From: VXMO01 sp965205915
GTDB lineage: Bacteria; Chloroflexota; Dehalococcoidia; UBA6926
NCBI GenBank assembly: GCA_965205915.1
Contig: OZ242191.1
Coordinates: 806,001-870,000 of the forward strand
DNA length: 64,000 nucleotides
Direction of reading: 5' to 3'
The notes beneath the pieces are model-generated. The model was not told the DNA's origin. It saw only the letters and a program-made list of their open reading frames with translations, and did no database searches. Of this stretch, positions 30,401 through 35,408 are shown piece after piece; within the stretch, counting starts at the first letter, position 1, and each line of letters opens with the position of its first letter. The position numbers and the translations under genes were made by a program.

Positions 30401-31068
30401 CGCCATCGTCGGTCTCGGTTAACGGAGCCACGCTGACCGTGACCTTCGACGAGGCACTGGCCGAAGTCCAGGCGCCGGCCAGCACCACCTTCGCGGTAAC
30501 GGTGGCGGGAAACAGCCGGGGTGTGAGCACCGTTTCGGTGTCGGGCAGCGTGGTGACACTCACCCTGGTGACGGCCGTGTCCGAGGGAGACGTGGTGACG
30601 GTGGACTACATCGCTCCCACGGGCCAGTCGGCGGTCGGGCTGCAGGACCTTGCCGGTAATGCCGCCGCATCCTTCAGCGGACAGGACGTCACCAACGATA
30701 CCCAAGCCGCGGCGACGTTGACCGCCAGCGTCTCTATCGTTCCCGAATCCCACGATGGGAGCACGGTGTTCACCTTCGAGCTTCGCTTCAGCGAGACGCC
30801 GAGGAAGCGCTTTAGCTACAAGATTATGCGAGACCTGGCCTTCACCGTCACGAGTGGAGAGGTGGTGAATGCGCGGCGGCTGGAGCAGGGCAAGAACGTC
30901 GGCTGGGAGATCCACGTTGCGCCGGACGGGGACGGCGCGGTGACCATCGTACTCCCGGTCACCACGGACTGCACGGCGGAAGGCGCCATTTGCACGAACG
31001 ACGGCAGGAAGCTGTCCGGTGGGCTTATGCTGGTCGTTCCTGGGCCGAACACCCCGGCCACGGGCTGA
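15460..31068 (+). CDS. Giant secreted multidomain repeat protein (5202 residues; Calx-beta, SwmB-like, Fn3)
   Basis: A signal peptide (hydrophobic core then GVAYA|QG, residues 1-42) is followed by a SwmB-like domain (about 45-165) and an Ig-like segment. Then comes a very long array of Calx-beta units (VEGQDAVF, DTTDEANETFNVTIS, SITDDD motifs), which bind Ca2+ at acidic loops. A CARDB/DUF11-like domain lies near residue 1490-1610. Residues about 2385-4380 are a 2.1-kb repeat present nearly three times. The end has a unique domain (about 4385-4540), Fn3 (4545-4670), an Ig-like unit (4677-4765), SwmB (4767-4870), Fn3 (4880-4980), SwmB (4984-5080) and a final beta domain. There is no LPXTG, membrane anchor or RTX motif. 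It is probably a surface or extracellular adhesive/matrix protein; the secretion route beyond Sec is unknown. Very low Lys and Cys content fits an extracellular protein. Confidence 0.92.
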   Translation: MFMLKARSRVVGAPSVGWALTSSLFLVAVVFALLVSAGVAYAQGTPTVLTIESVAVTSDPGEDGGYAIGDEIQVGLTFSEAVTVTGAPQLILDVGGQNRTAEYSAGSGAGQLLFTYTVPSGDEDTDGIAVVADSLALNGGAIRAGDINATLTHSALQANDHKVDGIVPTVTVGGETRTYVPPDRLFNVVFYFSEKVYGITDAEITVTNGEPHDVRATTGNAMWPRYTRWDVIIVSAAEGPVTVTLEAGAATDAYGNENTAPDSALSTIAAAPVMVEVTRTTSGFAEGGKAEFIVTRSRDNGAIPVSLSLDQIGDFLSGSIEVYPPPDPNMPENPVTPTEVEFTETPFNLNVTFAAGETSKRIAVLTVDDNRDEDDGTVTLSVPAKTGQYKYIPGSAPSATAEVRDNDVPPSVSVLWVLPDHPFGLDSNLNTALEGGAIDLLVYAAAGSEPLPVTLVVTEVGSYLDIDGAGASGYDDLGNGRLRVTVPANQSIRNVSIPLADNAVQGADGSVTITVENDAGRRYTPSATRNTATIPVKDNDSPSTVSIAGTASITEGDELSYTLTRSWALGQSQGGLSVDVRLAQTGDYISWPTGRLPDADGLVTIPVTIAVGSLTASLTLDTVDDEVSEAPGSATATVLSGANSNHTTLLLDDDPQLVSVEAITAEITEGSNAQYRLTRVGDTSGATRVGLYVTGLPKIMTDATETIVLTSDNEDQSKRLIFNGAWVDYIVEFAAGETEKTVSFTTEADSVNEGDGWLGVRIVQRAANPFIIGTGYAQVLVKDDDIPTITISRVIAPTGATLFEDGTTWKATIVEGSPISFEFECSGNFEYQTANSGRLEYPLTILGAWVNEMNHPAQYASWKQTPGNNYINHYAQSVPSDCASTISRDFPNLRYVGPEGGEVRYGMVAWNTDEAPVVEAARVAYQAALAEAKRQGQSPPLTTSGLFAPLSLPGFDLLRFVASPSERRYLPQYRIGTVNAVHITVTNRDPTILIKAEAASVTEGQTARFIVQRLWNEKLLALTAPSSETVVYLRASQNGRYITGALPAEITFGQNEIRKVIEFPTVDDGAFSPNGAVTIELLPDTSVGSVNLQGKYSTAALWTGHTPEGGRSDRATVTIINNGEKPGITIAPASATEGDSGNTNMTFTLTLSQAVSQDVTVNYVTSDGTATAGQDYTAVASGTATIPANSTSATFTVSVSGDTTDEANETFNVTISLPEPEPDLLGGSGVSPPDVAIVGGGTATVSGTIMDDDPVVVTVAPKAASVVEGQDAVFVLTWTGHTDDALSMQVRLSAPGKMETLSVEFEAGATTTELSVETEDNDLVDYPSTRDYMVEVLGDGDINGGDDEIYTPGDPSQATVSVTDNDELQIITVHPHEALVREGGEVRYMFRRTGDASEELIFTYMRVARQAETTEFLNYNFVNERFPAGLSEITTGALVNGGIFPNDQVVNRLFPYKFTAQVYGDGHRYGVHRIWKAGTPNTATVVLYDDDATRQTVLRAEYPGLAQVGQTINIDFEVLNTGSEATGNSITVSSVQRASRDSDQTKPAEPRAGCSISGPLATGEIGTCRASFTLTDQDLTDSPMVLDATASDGTTTSSTLRIYTTVLGGIAVGFSETTRLSVTEPANGAANAQAILAVKRVGESNEQVQVAYTVEPIRTRNRPYPAEEGVDYEDNSATPGTLTFAANQTNKNITIDILGDEIDEPKELLRVTLIPPEGVLVEAANRTRAVEIVDGDPPSGESYLPMASLELVSDDLAPESAGSVDFAVVLDRVWGEDARFEVQLDTHDNLTATPAYSRLRQTGDFEAPDGLIHATIPAGQTRFAFSLTLYDDDVREEDETFQMLLGSSITKYLSLIGDEDKVLVTIADNDFVEPTGIELALSSNNSVFDSVAENSSQHDITVTASFSDLRWPTDAADAALRPADPRDVDTTVRVEFDSANSAAAQIDIERFQVANSEGTFQDVESFDIVIPAGQTSGATTLRFKPVNDDLDEEGERVILQGTEVTTGSSEDALTVGSASFTITDNDTRGITKSKSTLALEESGLPLTYTLVLDSRPTDTVTINMSRSGDGLLMIVPDTLTFTTSDWNTPQTISVSAPDDGDVTTDRYATIIHAVSGGDYGGVRKPEVLTSIKNTTKAYIYLEDAQASESDGYIEFTVFVRPFSPIIPPVIRYATVDGTAVAGSDYTRQVNTGETYKTFTFQSSRAVIRVPLIDNLVYASTSKTFTLQLTHHNNKAAFEGDVASLSATGAILEDDPIPVVSIAGPDGELSYVSEKTAAPVYFTLTLTGRFSEDVTVDYTTGEAGLMGDLSARQSLAGATENVDYTRVSGTVTFESGETTKTVAVPVTNDEVSENTEFFGFKISNPQNAVLKGNKSELGADVGLRDDDERGVTIEPISFRLNEPASGQAAVAGQYTVKLDSQPTNTVTVTIGGSDPAVSLSGATLSNTKTLTFSASNWNTAQAVTVTPVKDANALSETITLTHIQSGGDYAGVAADSVTVNVTDSDTRNVVLSPTSLTVTEGDDTGVSYAVKLSTQPSHAVTVAIGGHSGTDLSISGATLSDSNTLTFSTSNWNTAQTVTVKAGHDGNADDESETLTHTASGGDYANLTKDLPVTVTDDAPATVTVRFGAASYTVTEGSSRIVTVTLDADPERTVIIPISKTNQGGATSADYSGVPQNVTFNAGDTSKTFTFTATQDSIDDDGESVKLSFGTQPGGVSTGTPNEATVSITDDDVPSTVSVSFGAAAYTVAEGSSQTITVELDTDPERTVVIPIIATGEGGTSDTDYSGVPANLTFNSSQTSQTFDIAVVEDALNESGEKLKLSFGSLPAEATAGAPAKATVSLLDRTQGQNLPTPPTVHFKSGAYVVAEGDNVAVKVTLSKAPGSRVSIPITHTDQGATFSADYFVPSSVTFEATETEKTITFITTQDSIDDDNESVLLGFGVLTGGITVTTGQADQATVSITDDDDPAVTVMFGQSAYTVAESDDTSTTGVEENKVEVTITLSADPERTVIIPISKTNEGGATSADYSGVPQNVTFVSGDTSKSFTFTAAQDSIDDDGESVKLSFGSSLPDGVSAGPPDEATVSITDDDERGVTIEPLLFRLNEPASGQAAVAGQYTVKLDSQPTNTVTVTIGGSDPAVSLSGATLSNTKTLTFSASNWNTAQAVTVTPVKDANALSETITLTHIQSGGDYAGVAADSVTVNVTDSDTRNVVLSPTSLTVTEGDDTGVNYSVKLSTQPSHTVTVAIGGHSGTDLSISGATLSDSNTLTFSTSNWNTAQTVTVKAGHDGNADDESETLTHTASGGDYANLTKDLPVTVNDDAPATVTVSFGSAAHTVAESDDPDTTGVTENTVEVTVTLSVDPERTVIIPISKTNQGGATSADYSGVPQNVTFNAGDTSKTFTFTATQDSIDDDGESVKLSFGTQPGGVSTGPPDEATVSITDDDVPSTVTVSFGAAAYTVAEGSSQTITVELDTDPERTVVIPIIATGEGGASDTDYSGVPANLTFNSSQTSQTFNIAVVEDALNESGEKLKLSFGSLPAEATAGAPAEATVSLLDRTQGQNLPTPPTVHFKSGAYVVAEGDNVAVKVTLSKSPGSRVSIPITHTDQGATFSADYFVPSSVTFEATETEKTITFITTQDSIDDDNESVLLGFGVLTGGITVTTGQADQATVSITDDDDPAVTVMFGQSAYTVAESDDPDTTGVTENTVEVTITLSADPERTVIIPISKTNQGGATSADYSGVPQNVTFVSGDTSKSFTFTAAQDSIDDDGESVKLSFGSSLPDGVSAGPPDEATVSITDDDERGVTIEPLLFRLNEPASGQAAVAGQYTVKLDSQPTNTVTVAIGGSDPAVSLSGATLSNTKTLTFSASNWNTAQAVTVTPVKDANALSETITLTHIQSGGDYTGVAADSVTVNVTDSDTSNVVLSPTSLTVTEGDDTGVSYAVKLSTQPSHAVTVAIGGHSGTDLSISGATLSDSNTLTFSTSNWNTAQTVTVKAGHDGNADDESETLTHTASGGDYANLTKDLPVTVNDDAPATVTVSFGAASYTVTEGSSRIVTVTLDADPERTVIIPISKTNQGGATSADYSGVPQNVTFNAGDTSKTFTFTAAHDTVDDDGESVKLRFGSQPGGVSTGPPDEATVSITDDDDPAVTVMFGQSAYTVAESDDTSTTGVEENKVEVTITLSADPERTVIIPISKTNQGGATSADYSGVPQNVTFNAGETSKTFTFAATQDTLDDDGENVKLSIGTAPAGVTNGIPSEATISITDDDVPSVTVSFGAASYTVTEGSSRTVTVTLDADPERTVIIPISKTNQGATSSADYSVPSGVTFNTTETSKTITFTATQDSIDDDDESVRLSFGSSLPYRVSETSPSEAMVTIRQDSTPSTADCNSAIWCADLEFRSENQPGEMWVLDDKPLDSEFDYNYNGVTYRFGGLSVDPYGHNIPINGRPNPPFAIPERTMFNLRLLNMSASGYSLDRFRMPNDDWMNWTLHVSTAKDGETLTAALPLSEGRFSEHNWIWHGSDLEALRLAWSEGQVYKLKIVEDPRVQRTPQVLGQPLYLKVGTYDNQELYVWWKMPENRVDRAPPNTTYKVQWKEATGSWDNPADVSEETDSPSPATKETLSHVIRGLTGGVEYHVRVIATNTVGDSEPSEVVSGTPTSLPAAGQNIAANSPAKGAPSIEGTPEVGQTLSAVTTDITDDDGLQDVVFSYQWLADDVEISGADGATYILTSDDLGKAINVRVDFTDNAGNEESLTSAPTAAVTAAEGLELQSATVDGSTLTLTYNETLDTGVTLPASAFVVNVNEASHSIMGVGVGGFSVLLLLSPAVVAGDTVNVDYTKPSSSDVIKDTQGRQAGSFTGQAVTNNTAPAQIERSEQAQTPGSPNSLKVVRHDSGKLMATWDAPDSGSDPTGYTLQWKEAGDSWETQGSVSQSDVKGASHLITGLTDGVEYAVRVIASKDDAESAPSGEVTATPRETTPPSPSSVSVNGATLTVTFDEALAEVQAPASTTFAVTVAGNSRGVSTVSVSGSVVTLTLVTAVSEGDVVTVDYIAPTGQSAVGLQDLAGNAAASFSGQDVTNDTQAAATLTASVSIVPESHDGSTVFTFELRFSETPRKRFSYKIMRDLAFTVTSGEVVNARRLEQGKNVGWEIHVAPDGDGAVTIVLPVTTDCTAEGAICTNDGRKLSGGLMLVVPGPNTPATG
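22621..28600 (+). repeat. Tandem near-identical repeats of about 2.1 kb inside the giant gene
   Basis: The sequence beginning CGCGG(T/C)GTGACTATAGAG starts at 22621, 24727 and 26863, giving periods of 2106 and 2136 bp. The 30-bp difference is an insertion coding a DPDTTGVTEN-type segment. Each unit codes five to seven Calx-beta modules; the third copy is shortened and diverges towards 28600. Long stretches differ by only a few bases, so the copies are recent or kept alike by recombination. Confidence 0.9.
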
Positions 31069-31969
31069 CCCACCAGCAGCGGCGCCGCCCAGGTGAGGGA
31101 GACCCTCGCCGCCAACACCACCGGCACAGCCGACGACGGCCGGGACCGCGCGGCCTGCTCCCTGCCGGTGGCTCGCCGACGACGCCGAGATCAACGGGGC
31201 AACCGCTTCCACGTACACCCTTGTCGCCGCCGACGTGGGCAGGGCCATCAAGGTGCAAGTCAGCTTCACCGACGATGCGGGCAACGACGAGGAGCTGAAC
31301 AGTGCCGCAACGGCCGCGGTGGCTCTGCGGCTCCACCTCCCCCCAACACCCCGGCTACCGGGTTGCCCACCATAACCGGAACGGCCCAGGTGGGGGAGAC
31401 GCTGACGGCGGACAGGTCGGGTATTGCCGATGAGGACGGGCTGACCAAGCCATCGTTCGCCTATCAGTGGCAGGCCGACAGCGCGGACACCTCCGGCGCG
31501 ACGGTCTCACGCTACACACCCTGGCCGTTGACGACGAAAGCAAGGTCAGCAGCGTGAAGGTGACCTTCAACGGCGACGCCGGTAATGAGGAGGAATCGAC
31601 CGGCGCGACAACGGCGGCGGTGGAAGCCGACCCGCTCCCACCGCTGACGTCCAGCCTAGAGAACATTGCGATGTCCCATGACGGTGAGAACGCCTTCACC
31701 TTCGGTTGCGGTTCAGCGCGGAATTCAGCCTGAGCTAAAGGACCCTGCCGGACCACGCCTTCACGGTGAACGGCGGAACGGTGCGGAAGGCGTAGCGGCT
31801 GGAGCAGGGCAGCAACGTGGGCTGGCGGATCACCGTGAGGCCCAACTCCGATGGCGCGGTGACGATCATCCTGCCAATCACTGAGGACTGCGAGGCGCTG
31901 GGCGCGATCTGCACGGACGACGGCAGGAAGCTGTCCACCGAGATGGTGTTGACCGTCAGCGGCCCGTAG
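31069..31969 (+). pseudogene. Decayed former C-terminus of the giant protein
   Basis: After the TGA at 31066-31068 the same frame continues with GAAQVRETLAANTTGTADD, a clear Ig-like repeat start. The match then jumps frames to DDAEINGATASTYTLVAADV and FTDDAGNDEEL, then again to PTITGTAQVGETLTAD and SGIADEDGL. Near the end, RLEQGSNVGWRITV and ICTDDGRKLS repeat the giant protein's own last domain (RLEQGKNVGWEI, ICTNDGRKLS), interrupted by a TAG. Several frameshifts and stops separate these pieces. The protein therefore once carried at least two more Ig-like units and another terminal domain. Confidence 0.85.
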
Positions 31970-31995
31970 CGCCGCATACCGGCATAACGCAACAG

Positions 31996-32028
31996 GAGGG
32001 CGGCGCTCGGAGAAGATGCGCCGCCCTC
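31996..32028 (+). terminator. Probable terminator after the giant gene and its remnant
   Basis: The 11-bp arms GAGGGCGGCGC (31996-32006) and its complement (32018-32028) surround an 11-nt loop. The hairpin follows the last remnant of the giant gene. The downstream T run is short. Confidence 0.65.
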
Positions 32029-32169
32029 TTGAACGCAAAAGAGTCTGCGCATAAGGATGTCCAGGCGGGTTGGAGTCCCGTCCCTGGGAAACGGACTCTT
32101 CCAACTCTGAGAGACGAGGGAGTCCGCCCTCCCCCTCCGTCCTTGGCGTCTTCAGTGTGGACCAGTGCG

Positions 32170-32472
32170 ATGCCGAGACAGCGCATCTACTACAGGAGAA
32201 GCGCCTATGAACTCCCCGACGACTTTCCGGAGGGGCTGAAGCGGTTCCACGAGGAGTCGGGCCTGTCGTGGTCGGAGTTTGCCCGCCGCCTTGGAACCTA
32301 TCGCCACAGCGTGTGGCGCTGGACTGAAGGCAAGGCTCGGCCAAACTATCCGCACCGGAAGGCGCTCATCGAGTTGGCCGACAGTCTGGGACTCGGCCAC
32401 CTGTTCACCGATCGCATGGAGATGCACCAGTTTGACGCCAATACGAGAGACGATGCCTCCGTAGCCGCGTAG
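32170..32472 (+). CDS. Small XRE-like helix-turn-helix protein
   Basis: The protein has 100 residues from ATG 32170. The central part (LKRFHEESGLSWSEFARRLG, then VWRWTEGKARPNYPHRKALI, then LADSLGLGHLF) has the spacing of an XRE/Cro HTH: a first helix, SWSEFARRLG as helix 2 with the turn, and recognition helix residues around the VWRW segment. The N-terminus is basic (MPRQRIYYRRS). It may bind DNA as a dimer; the target is unknown. It stands alone between the giant gene terminator and tRNA-Ala. Sequence upstream of the ATG remains in frame but has low-complexity Pro and looks noncoding. Confidence 0.7.
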   Translation: MPRQRIYYRRSAYELPDDFPEGLKRFHEESGLSWSEFARRLGTYRHSVWRWTEGKARPNYPHRKALIELADSLGLGHLFTDRMEMHQFDANTRDDASVAA

Positions 32473-32728
32473 GTTGACTCGGACCCAATTCCCTCCAGAT
32501 TGACAGGGCAGCGGAGCTTGGACCACGTAGACACCATGTCGCTCCTTGAAATCTCCTGACCTGTCGCACGAAAATGCCGCGAGGCAGGGCATCAGTGGGT
32601 TTGGAGAGCCTTCAACAATTCCTCCAGGACGGGACGACCTACTGTCCACTCATGCCTGCCAGCTACTGGCACCTTCCGACCACGACAACAAAAGGCTCCG
32701 TCTCAGAGGCCGCCTAGCCAGATCTCGA

Positions 32729-32753
32729 AGACGGTTCTGACTACCGTGCGCGA

Positions 32754-32762
<9 letters not shown>
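32729..32762. repeat. Right copy of the 34-bp direct repeat at the tRNA-Ala 3' end
   Basis: It covers the last acceptor-stem bases, the CCA and about 25 bp downstream of the tRNA, and matches 10297-10330 at 30 of 34 positions in the same orientation. An element inserted at the 3' end of this minus-strand tRNA would lie at lower coordinates, which is where the second copy is found. Confidence 0.5.
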
Positions 32763-32829
<67 letters not shown>

Positions 32830-33072
32830 AAAGTGGTGATTCAATTGTAGCGCAGACGTGGGGGTTCGCGGCTACTGACGCATTCCCGGATTCCTACTTT
32901 CGCGGAATTGATGGAGGGCCGACGCAATCCGTCTGCGTTGGAACGCGGCCGATCAACGGCTTTGACAAGCTATGCCAGAGCGCGGATTCAGATTGCTATC
33001 CGTCGTCGCCTTGGCAGGAACGCGGCAAACCGATTTACGGTCCAGGTCGAGCCGGAGCGCGAACCGGGAAGA

Positions 33073-33603
33073 TTAGCCGCCGTAGCCGCCGCCGGGGCGT
33101 GGCGCGCCACCGCCATCGCCGCCTGCCTCCGGCGTCTCGGCGCCGGGGACTTCTTCCTCTGAGATAGGCTCCCATTTGACGAGCGTCACGTCCGTCGTCA
33201 CGTCGTCAAAGACGGCCTGCACGCGTTGGCCCACGGCAAGACACCCGGGATCCTCCATCAGTTGCTCTTTGGGCACGAGGACGTTGCCCGTCATGCGCGC
33301 GCCTTCATCCAGCTGAATGGTGGCGTGGACGTACGGGGCATCCTCCGTGAACGATGGAATGGAAGATTGATACACGGTGGTGTAGGAGTAGACGCGGCCC
33401 CTGCCACTGACGCGCGACCAGACCAGCTTGTCCATTGGAGAAAGGTCATAGGGGCACACCTCACGCGGGAAGAAGATGAACTTGTTGCAGACGGTGCAGT
33501 ATTGCACCCACAGTTCGTGCTTCTTCGTGCCCTCCCAGAACGGTCGTGAGACGTCCGGGTTGAGCGTCGCTCGCGGAAGTGGCTTGTTGTATTCGCTCGT
33601 CAT
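33073..33603 (-). CDS. Zn-ribbon/OB-fold (DUF35) partner protein, copy A
   Basis: The protein has 176 residues. N-terminal helix (RPFWEGTKKHELWVQYC) leads to a rubredoxin-like ribbon with C-x-x-C (CTVC) and PREVCPYDL: the fourth ligand Cys is replaced, leaving three. The OB-fold follows (GRGRVYSYTTVYQ, ATIQLDEGARMTGNV, VGQRVQAVFDD, TLVKWEPI), and the tail is Gly-rich. DUF35 proteins are obligate partners of thiolase-superfamily enzymes (for example the aldolase pair Ltp2-ChsH2 and archaeal acetoacetyl-CoA thiolase/HMG-CoA synthase), where they bridge or bind the CoA substrate. It follows thiolase A by 51 bp on the same strand, so it is presumably its subunit. Confidence 0.88.
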   Translation of the reverse strand: MTSEYNKPLPRATLNPDVSRPFWEGTKKHELWVQYCTVCNKFIFFPREVCPYDLSPMDKLVWSRVSGRGRVYSYTTVYQSSIPSFTEDAPYVHATIQLDEGARMTGNVLVPKEQLMEDPGCLAVGQRVQAVFDDVTTDVTLVKWEPISEEEVPGAETPEAGGDGGGAPRPGGGYGG

Positions 33604-33654
33604 GACTCTGCGTCCCCTCAGCGAATCCTCGCCTCGACGTTGCTCTTCTTATCT

Positions 33655-34812
33655 CTAGAGTGTGTTCTCGGACCCGAGAACCAGCGTGCACATGCTGCTC
33701 GCTGTGCCGCCTCAACCATTCACCAGGCCGAGGTCGTTGCGCTCTATCTGTCTTACACCGGCCTTGCCCATGATCTGTCGGGCAGCCTCAACGACGTGGC
33801 GGAATCCGCCCGCGAGGCCCGGCTGCCCACCGGACATCTGGCCGCCGTCCGTATTGATGGGGAAGGTTCCGTTGTAGGTAGTGTCAGTCGATGCGAAGAA
33901 CGGCCCGATCTCACCCTTGGGTACGATTCCTGCGTCTTCCAGGCACACGGCATGGAGGATCGTGTATCAATCGTAGAATTCGGCAAATTGGATATCGCGC
34001 GGCGTGTAGCCGGACATGGCCAGCGCCGTGGGCGCGGAGCGGGAGACAGGCGTGATGGTGATGTCCGGGCGCTGCATTCCACCGAAGTCATCAAGCGCGA
34101 TACCGCCGCCAAGCACATAGGCCGGCTTGGTCAGGCTCGCCTTGGCCCTCTCGGCCGTCGTCACGATAACAGCCGCCGCGCCGCCGCATGGCATCACGCA
34201 CTCCAGGAGGCGCAGCGGGTAATTCACATAGCGAGAGGCGAGCACATCATCATGCGTGATTGGCTGCCCGTTGAACACTGCGTTGTCGTTGCCCTGCGCG
34301 TTGGCTCGCTCATTCGCGGCCACATGCGCCATTTGATCCTGCGTTGTGCCGTATCGATCCATATGGCGTTTGTAGATCTGCGCGTAGCCGGTGTTCGCTC
34401 CGGCCGCAGGGCCGTACGGGAAATCGAACTCTCCCGCCGGTCCGGGGAACCCCTCGGGTCCACCGGGAAGCGCGGGGTTGCGGGCCTGTGCCATGACGAC
34501 AAGAACATAGTTGGCCAAGCCGTTCATGACGGCCATGGATGCCAACGTGACGCCCGTTGCGCCGCTTGCGCCCATCATTGACGAGCCTGTGCCGAATCGG
34601 GGGCGAAGGCCCATGTACTCGGCAGCGAAGCCGGGGAACGTATCACCACCTTCCGTGATGAGCCCGTCAATTTGGTCTTTGGTGATATGCGCGTCTTCAA
34701 TGGCGAGCCGCGCAGCCTGAGCCATCAGGCCACCGACGCTCATTCCCGGAATCGTCCGGCGCGTCGGGAGTTCGCCGATACCAATGATGGCGGCCTCTCC
34801 TCGGAAACTCAC
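33655..34812 (-). CDS. Thiolase-like protein A with two in-frame UGA codons, probable double selenoprotein
   Basis: The GTG start 34812 follows AGGAGG by 10 nt. Reading through TGA at 33967-33969 (codon 282) and TGA at 33712-33714 (codon 367) gives 385 residues ending at TAG 33655-33657. The fold is thiolase-like: AAIIGIGELPT start, FGTGSSMMGASGATG in the nucleophile-loop region but without its Cys, PITHDDV, MPCGGAAAVIVT, MSGYTPRDIQFAEFYD-U-YT, FPINTDGGQMSGGQPGLAGG, and LVNG-U-GGTASSMCTLVLG. In relatives such as SCP-x-like thiolases the first site is commonly Cys in (H/Y)DC(F/Y). The frame shows no other disruption. Copy B has both UGAs at the same codons. The likely role is C-C bond formation or cleavage on an acyl-CoA, with the DUF35 protein as partner; the part played by selenium is unknown. 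Confidence 0.8.
33683..33703 (-). promoter_or_regulatory. SECIS-like hairpin after UGA-367, copy A
   Basis: Bases 11-14 (AGCG) pair with 28-31, an A-A mismatch follows, then 16-18 (GCA) pair with 24-26, leaving loop GCATG at 19-23. The loop sits at almost the same distance from its UGA as in the first hairpin. Confidence 0.45.
33935..33959 (-). promoter_or_regulatory. SECIS-like hairpin after UGA-282, copy A
   Basis: Counting the U of UGA as 0, bases 10-16 (TCCTCCA) pair with 28-34 (TGGAAGA) except one C-A mismatch, then bases 18-19 pair with 25-26, leaving loop CGTGT at 20-24. A G in the first two loop positions and this distance fit the bacterial SECIS pattern. It lies inside the coding sequence. 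Confidence 0.5.
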
Positions 34813-34851
34813 GTTCTTGTACCTCCTGCTGGTGTCGTCCCGCTGCGGGGA

Positions 34852-35367
34852 TCAGTTAAACCTGGGGTCATTCAACCATTTGTTGGGTTCAACTGAATCG
34901 GCCCCTGGCGTTGGCGCCTCATCGACCCGCCGCCATTTCACGAGCGTCCACTCCGGTGTCACGTCCTCAAAGACGGCCTCGACCCGCTGACTGACCTTGA
35001 GGAGGGCGGGATCCTCTCGATAGTCCTCGGAGGTCACGTCCGCCATGTTCCCAACCATGCGGACGCCCTCATCCAACTCAATAAGGACCTGAGCCATCGG
35101 CATGTTGTCATGGAACATGGGGTTGGCGGGCTGATAGACGGTGGTATACGAGTGGATGCGACCCATGCCGCTGGCGCGTGACCAGATTATTTCGTCGCCA
35201 TGCCCCCAGCACGTTGGGCACACCTCACGCGGGAAGAAGAAGAACCCCCCGTGCCTCTTGCAGTACTGGAGCCAGAGCTCATGCTTCTTCGTTCCGGCCC
35301 AGAACGGCGCGGACACCTCAGGATTCAGTGTTGGCCTGGGTACCGGCTTTCTGTATTCGCTAGTCAT
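34852..35367 (-). CDS. Zn-ribbon/OB-fold (DUF35) partner protein, copy B
   Basis: The protein has 171 residues from ATG 35367; the start MTSEY is the same as in copy A. The ribbon reads YCKRHGGFFFFPREVCPTC, so the first knuckle is C-x-x-H and the second is C-x-x-C, a four-ligand set different from copy A's three cysteines. The OB-fold has GMGRIHSYTTVYQ, VLIELDEGVRMVGNM, VSQRVEAVFEDV and TLVKWRRV. It lies between the two thiolase genes, 41 bp after thiolase B and 39 bp before thiolase A, all on one strand. It is presumably the subunit of thiolase B. Confidence 0.88.
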   Translation of the reverse strand: MTSEYRKPVPRPTLNPEVSAPFWAGTKKHELWLQYCKRHGGFFFFPREVCPTCWGHGDEIIWSRASGMGRIHSYTTVYQPANPMFHDNMPMAQVLIELDEGVRMVGNMADVTSEDYREDPALLKVSQRVEAVFEDVTPEWTLVKWRRVDEAPTPGADSVEPNKWLNDPRFN

Positions 35368-35408
35368 GGCTGCATCTCTCCCAAAACGGCGGCGTACGCT
35401 TGTCTCTT

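Noticed and set aside
22990..31336. Long open frames on the minus strand within the giant gene
   Set aside because: They are mirror frames of a GC-rich, repeated coding sequence, repeat with its period, lack domains and do not have signal or start context.
31355..32344. Minus-strand 329-codon frame over the giant-gene remnant
   Set aside because: It is low-complexity Arg/Pro sequence crossing a terminator and the HTH gene, so it is noncoding.
32908..33162. 84-codon plus-strand frame after tRNA-Ala
   Set aside because: It overlaps the 3' end of the DUF35 gene, has no ribosome-binding site and an Ala/Arg-rich tail caused by GC-rich shadowing.
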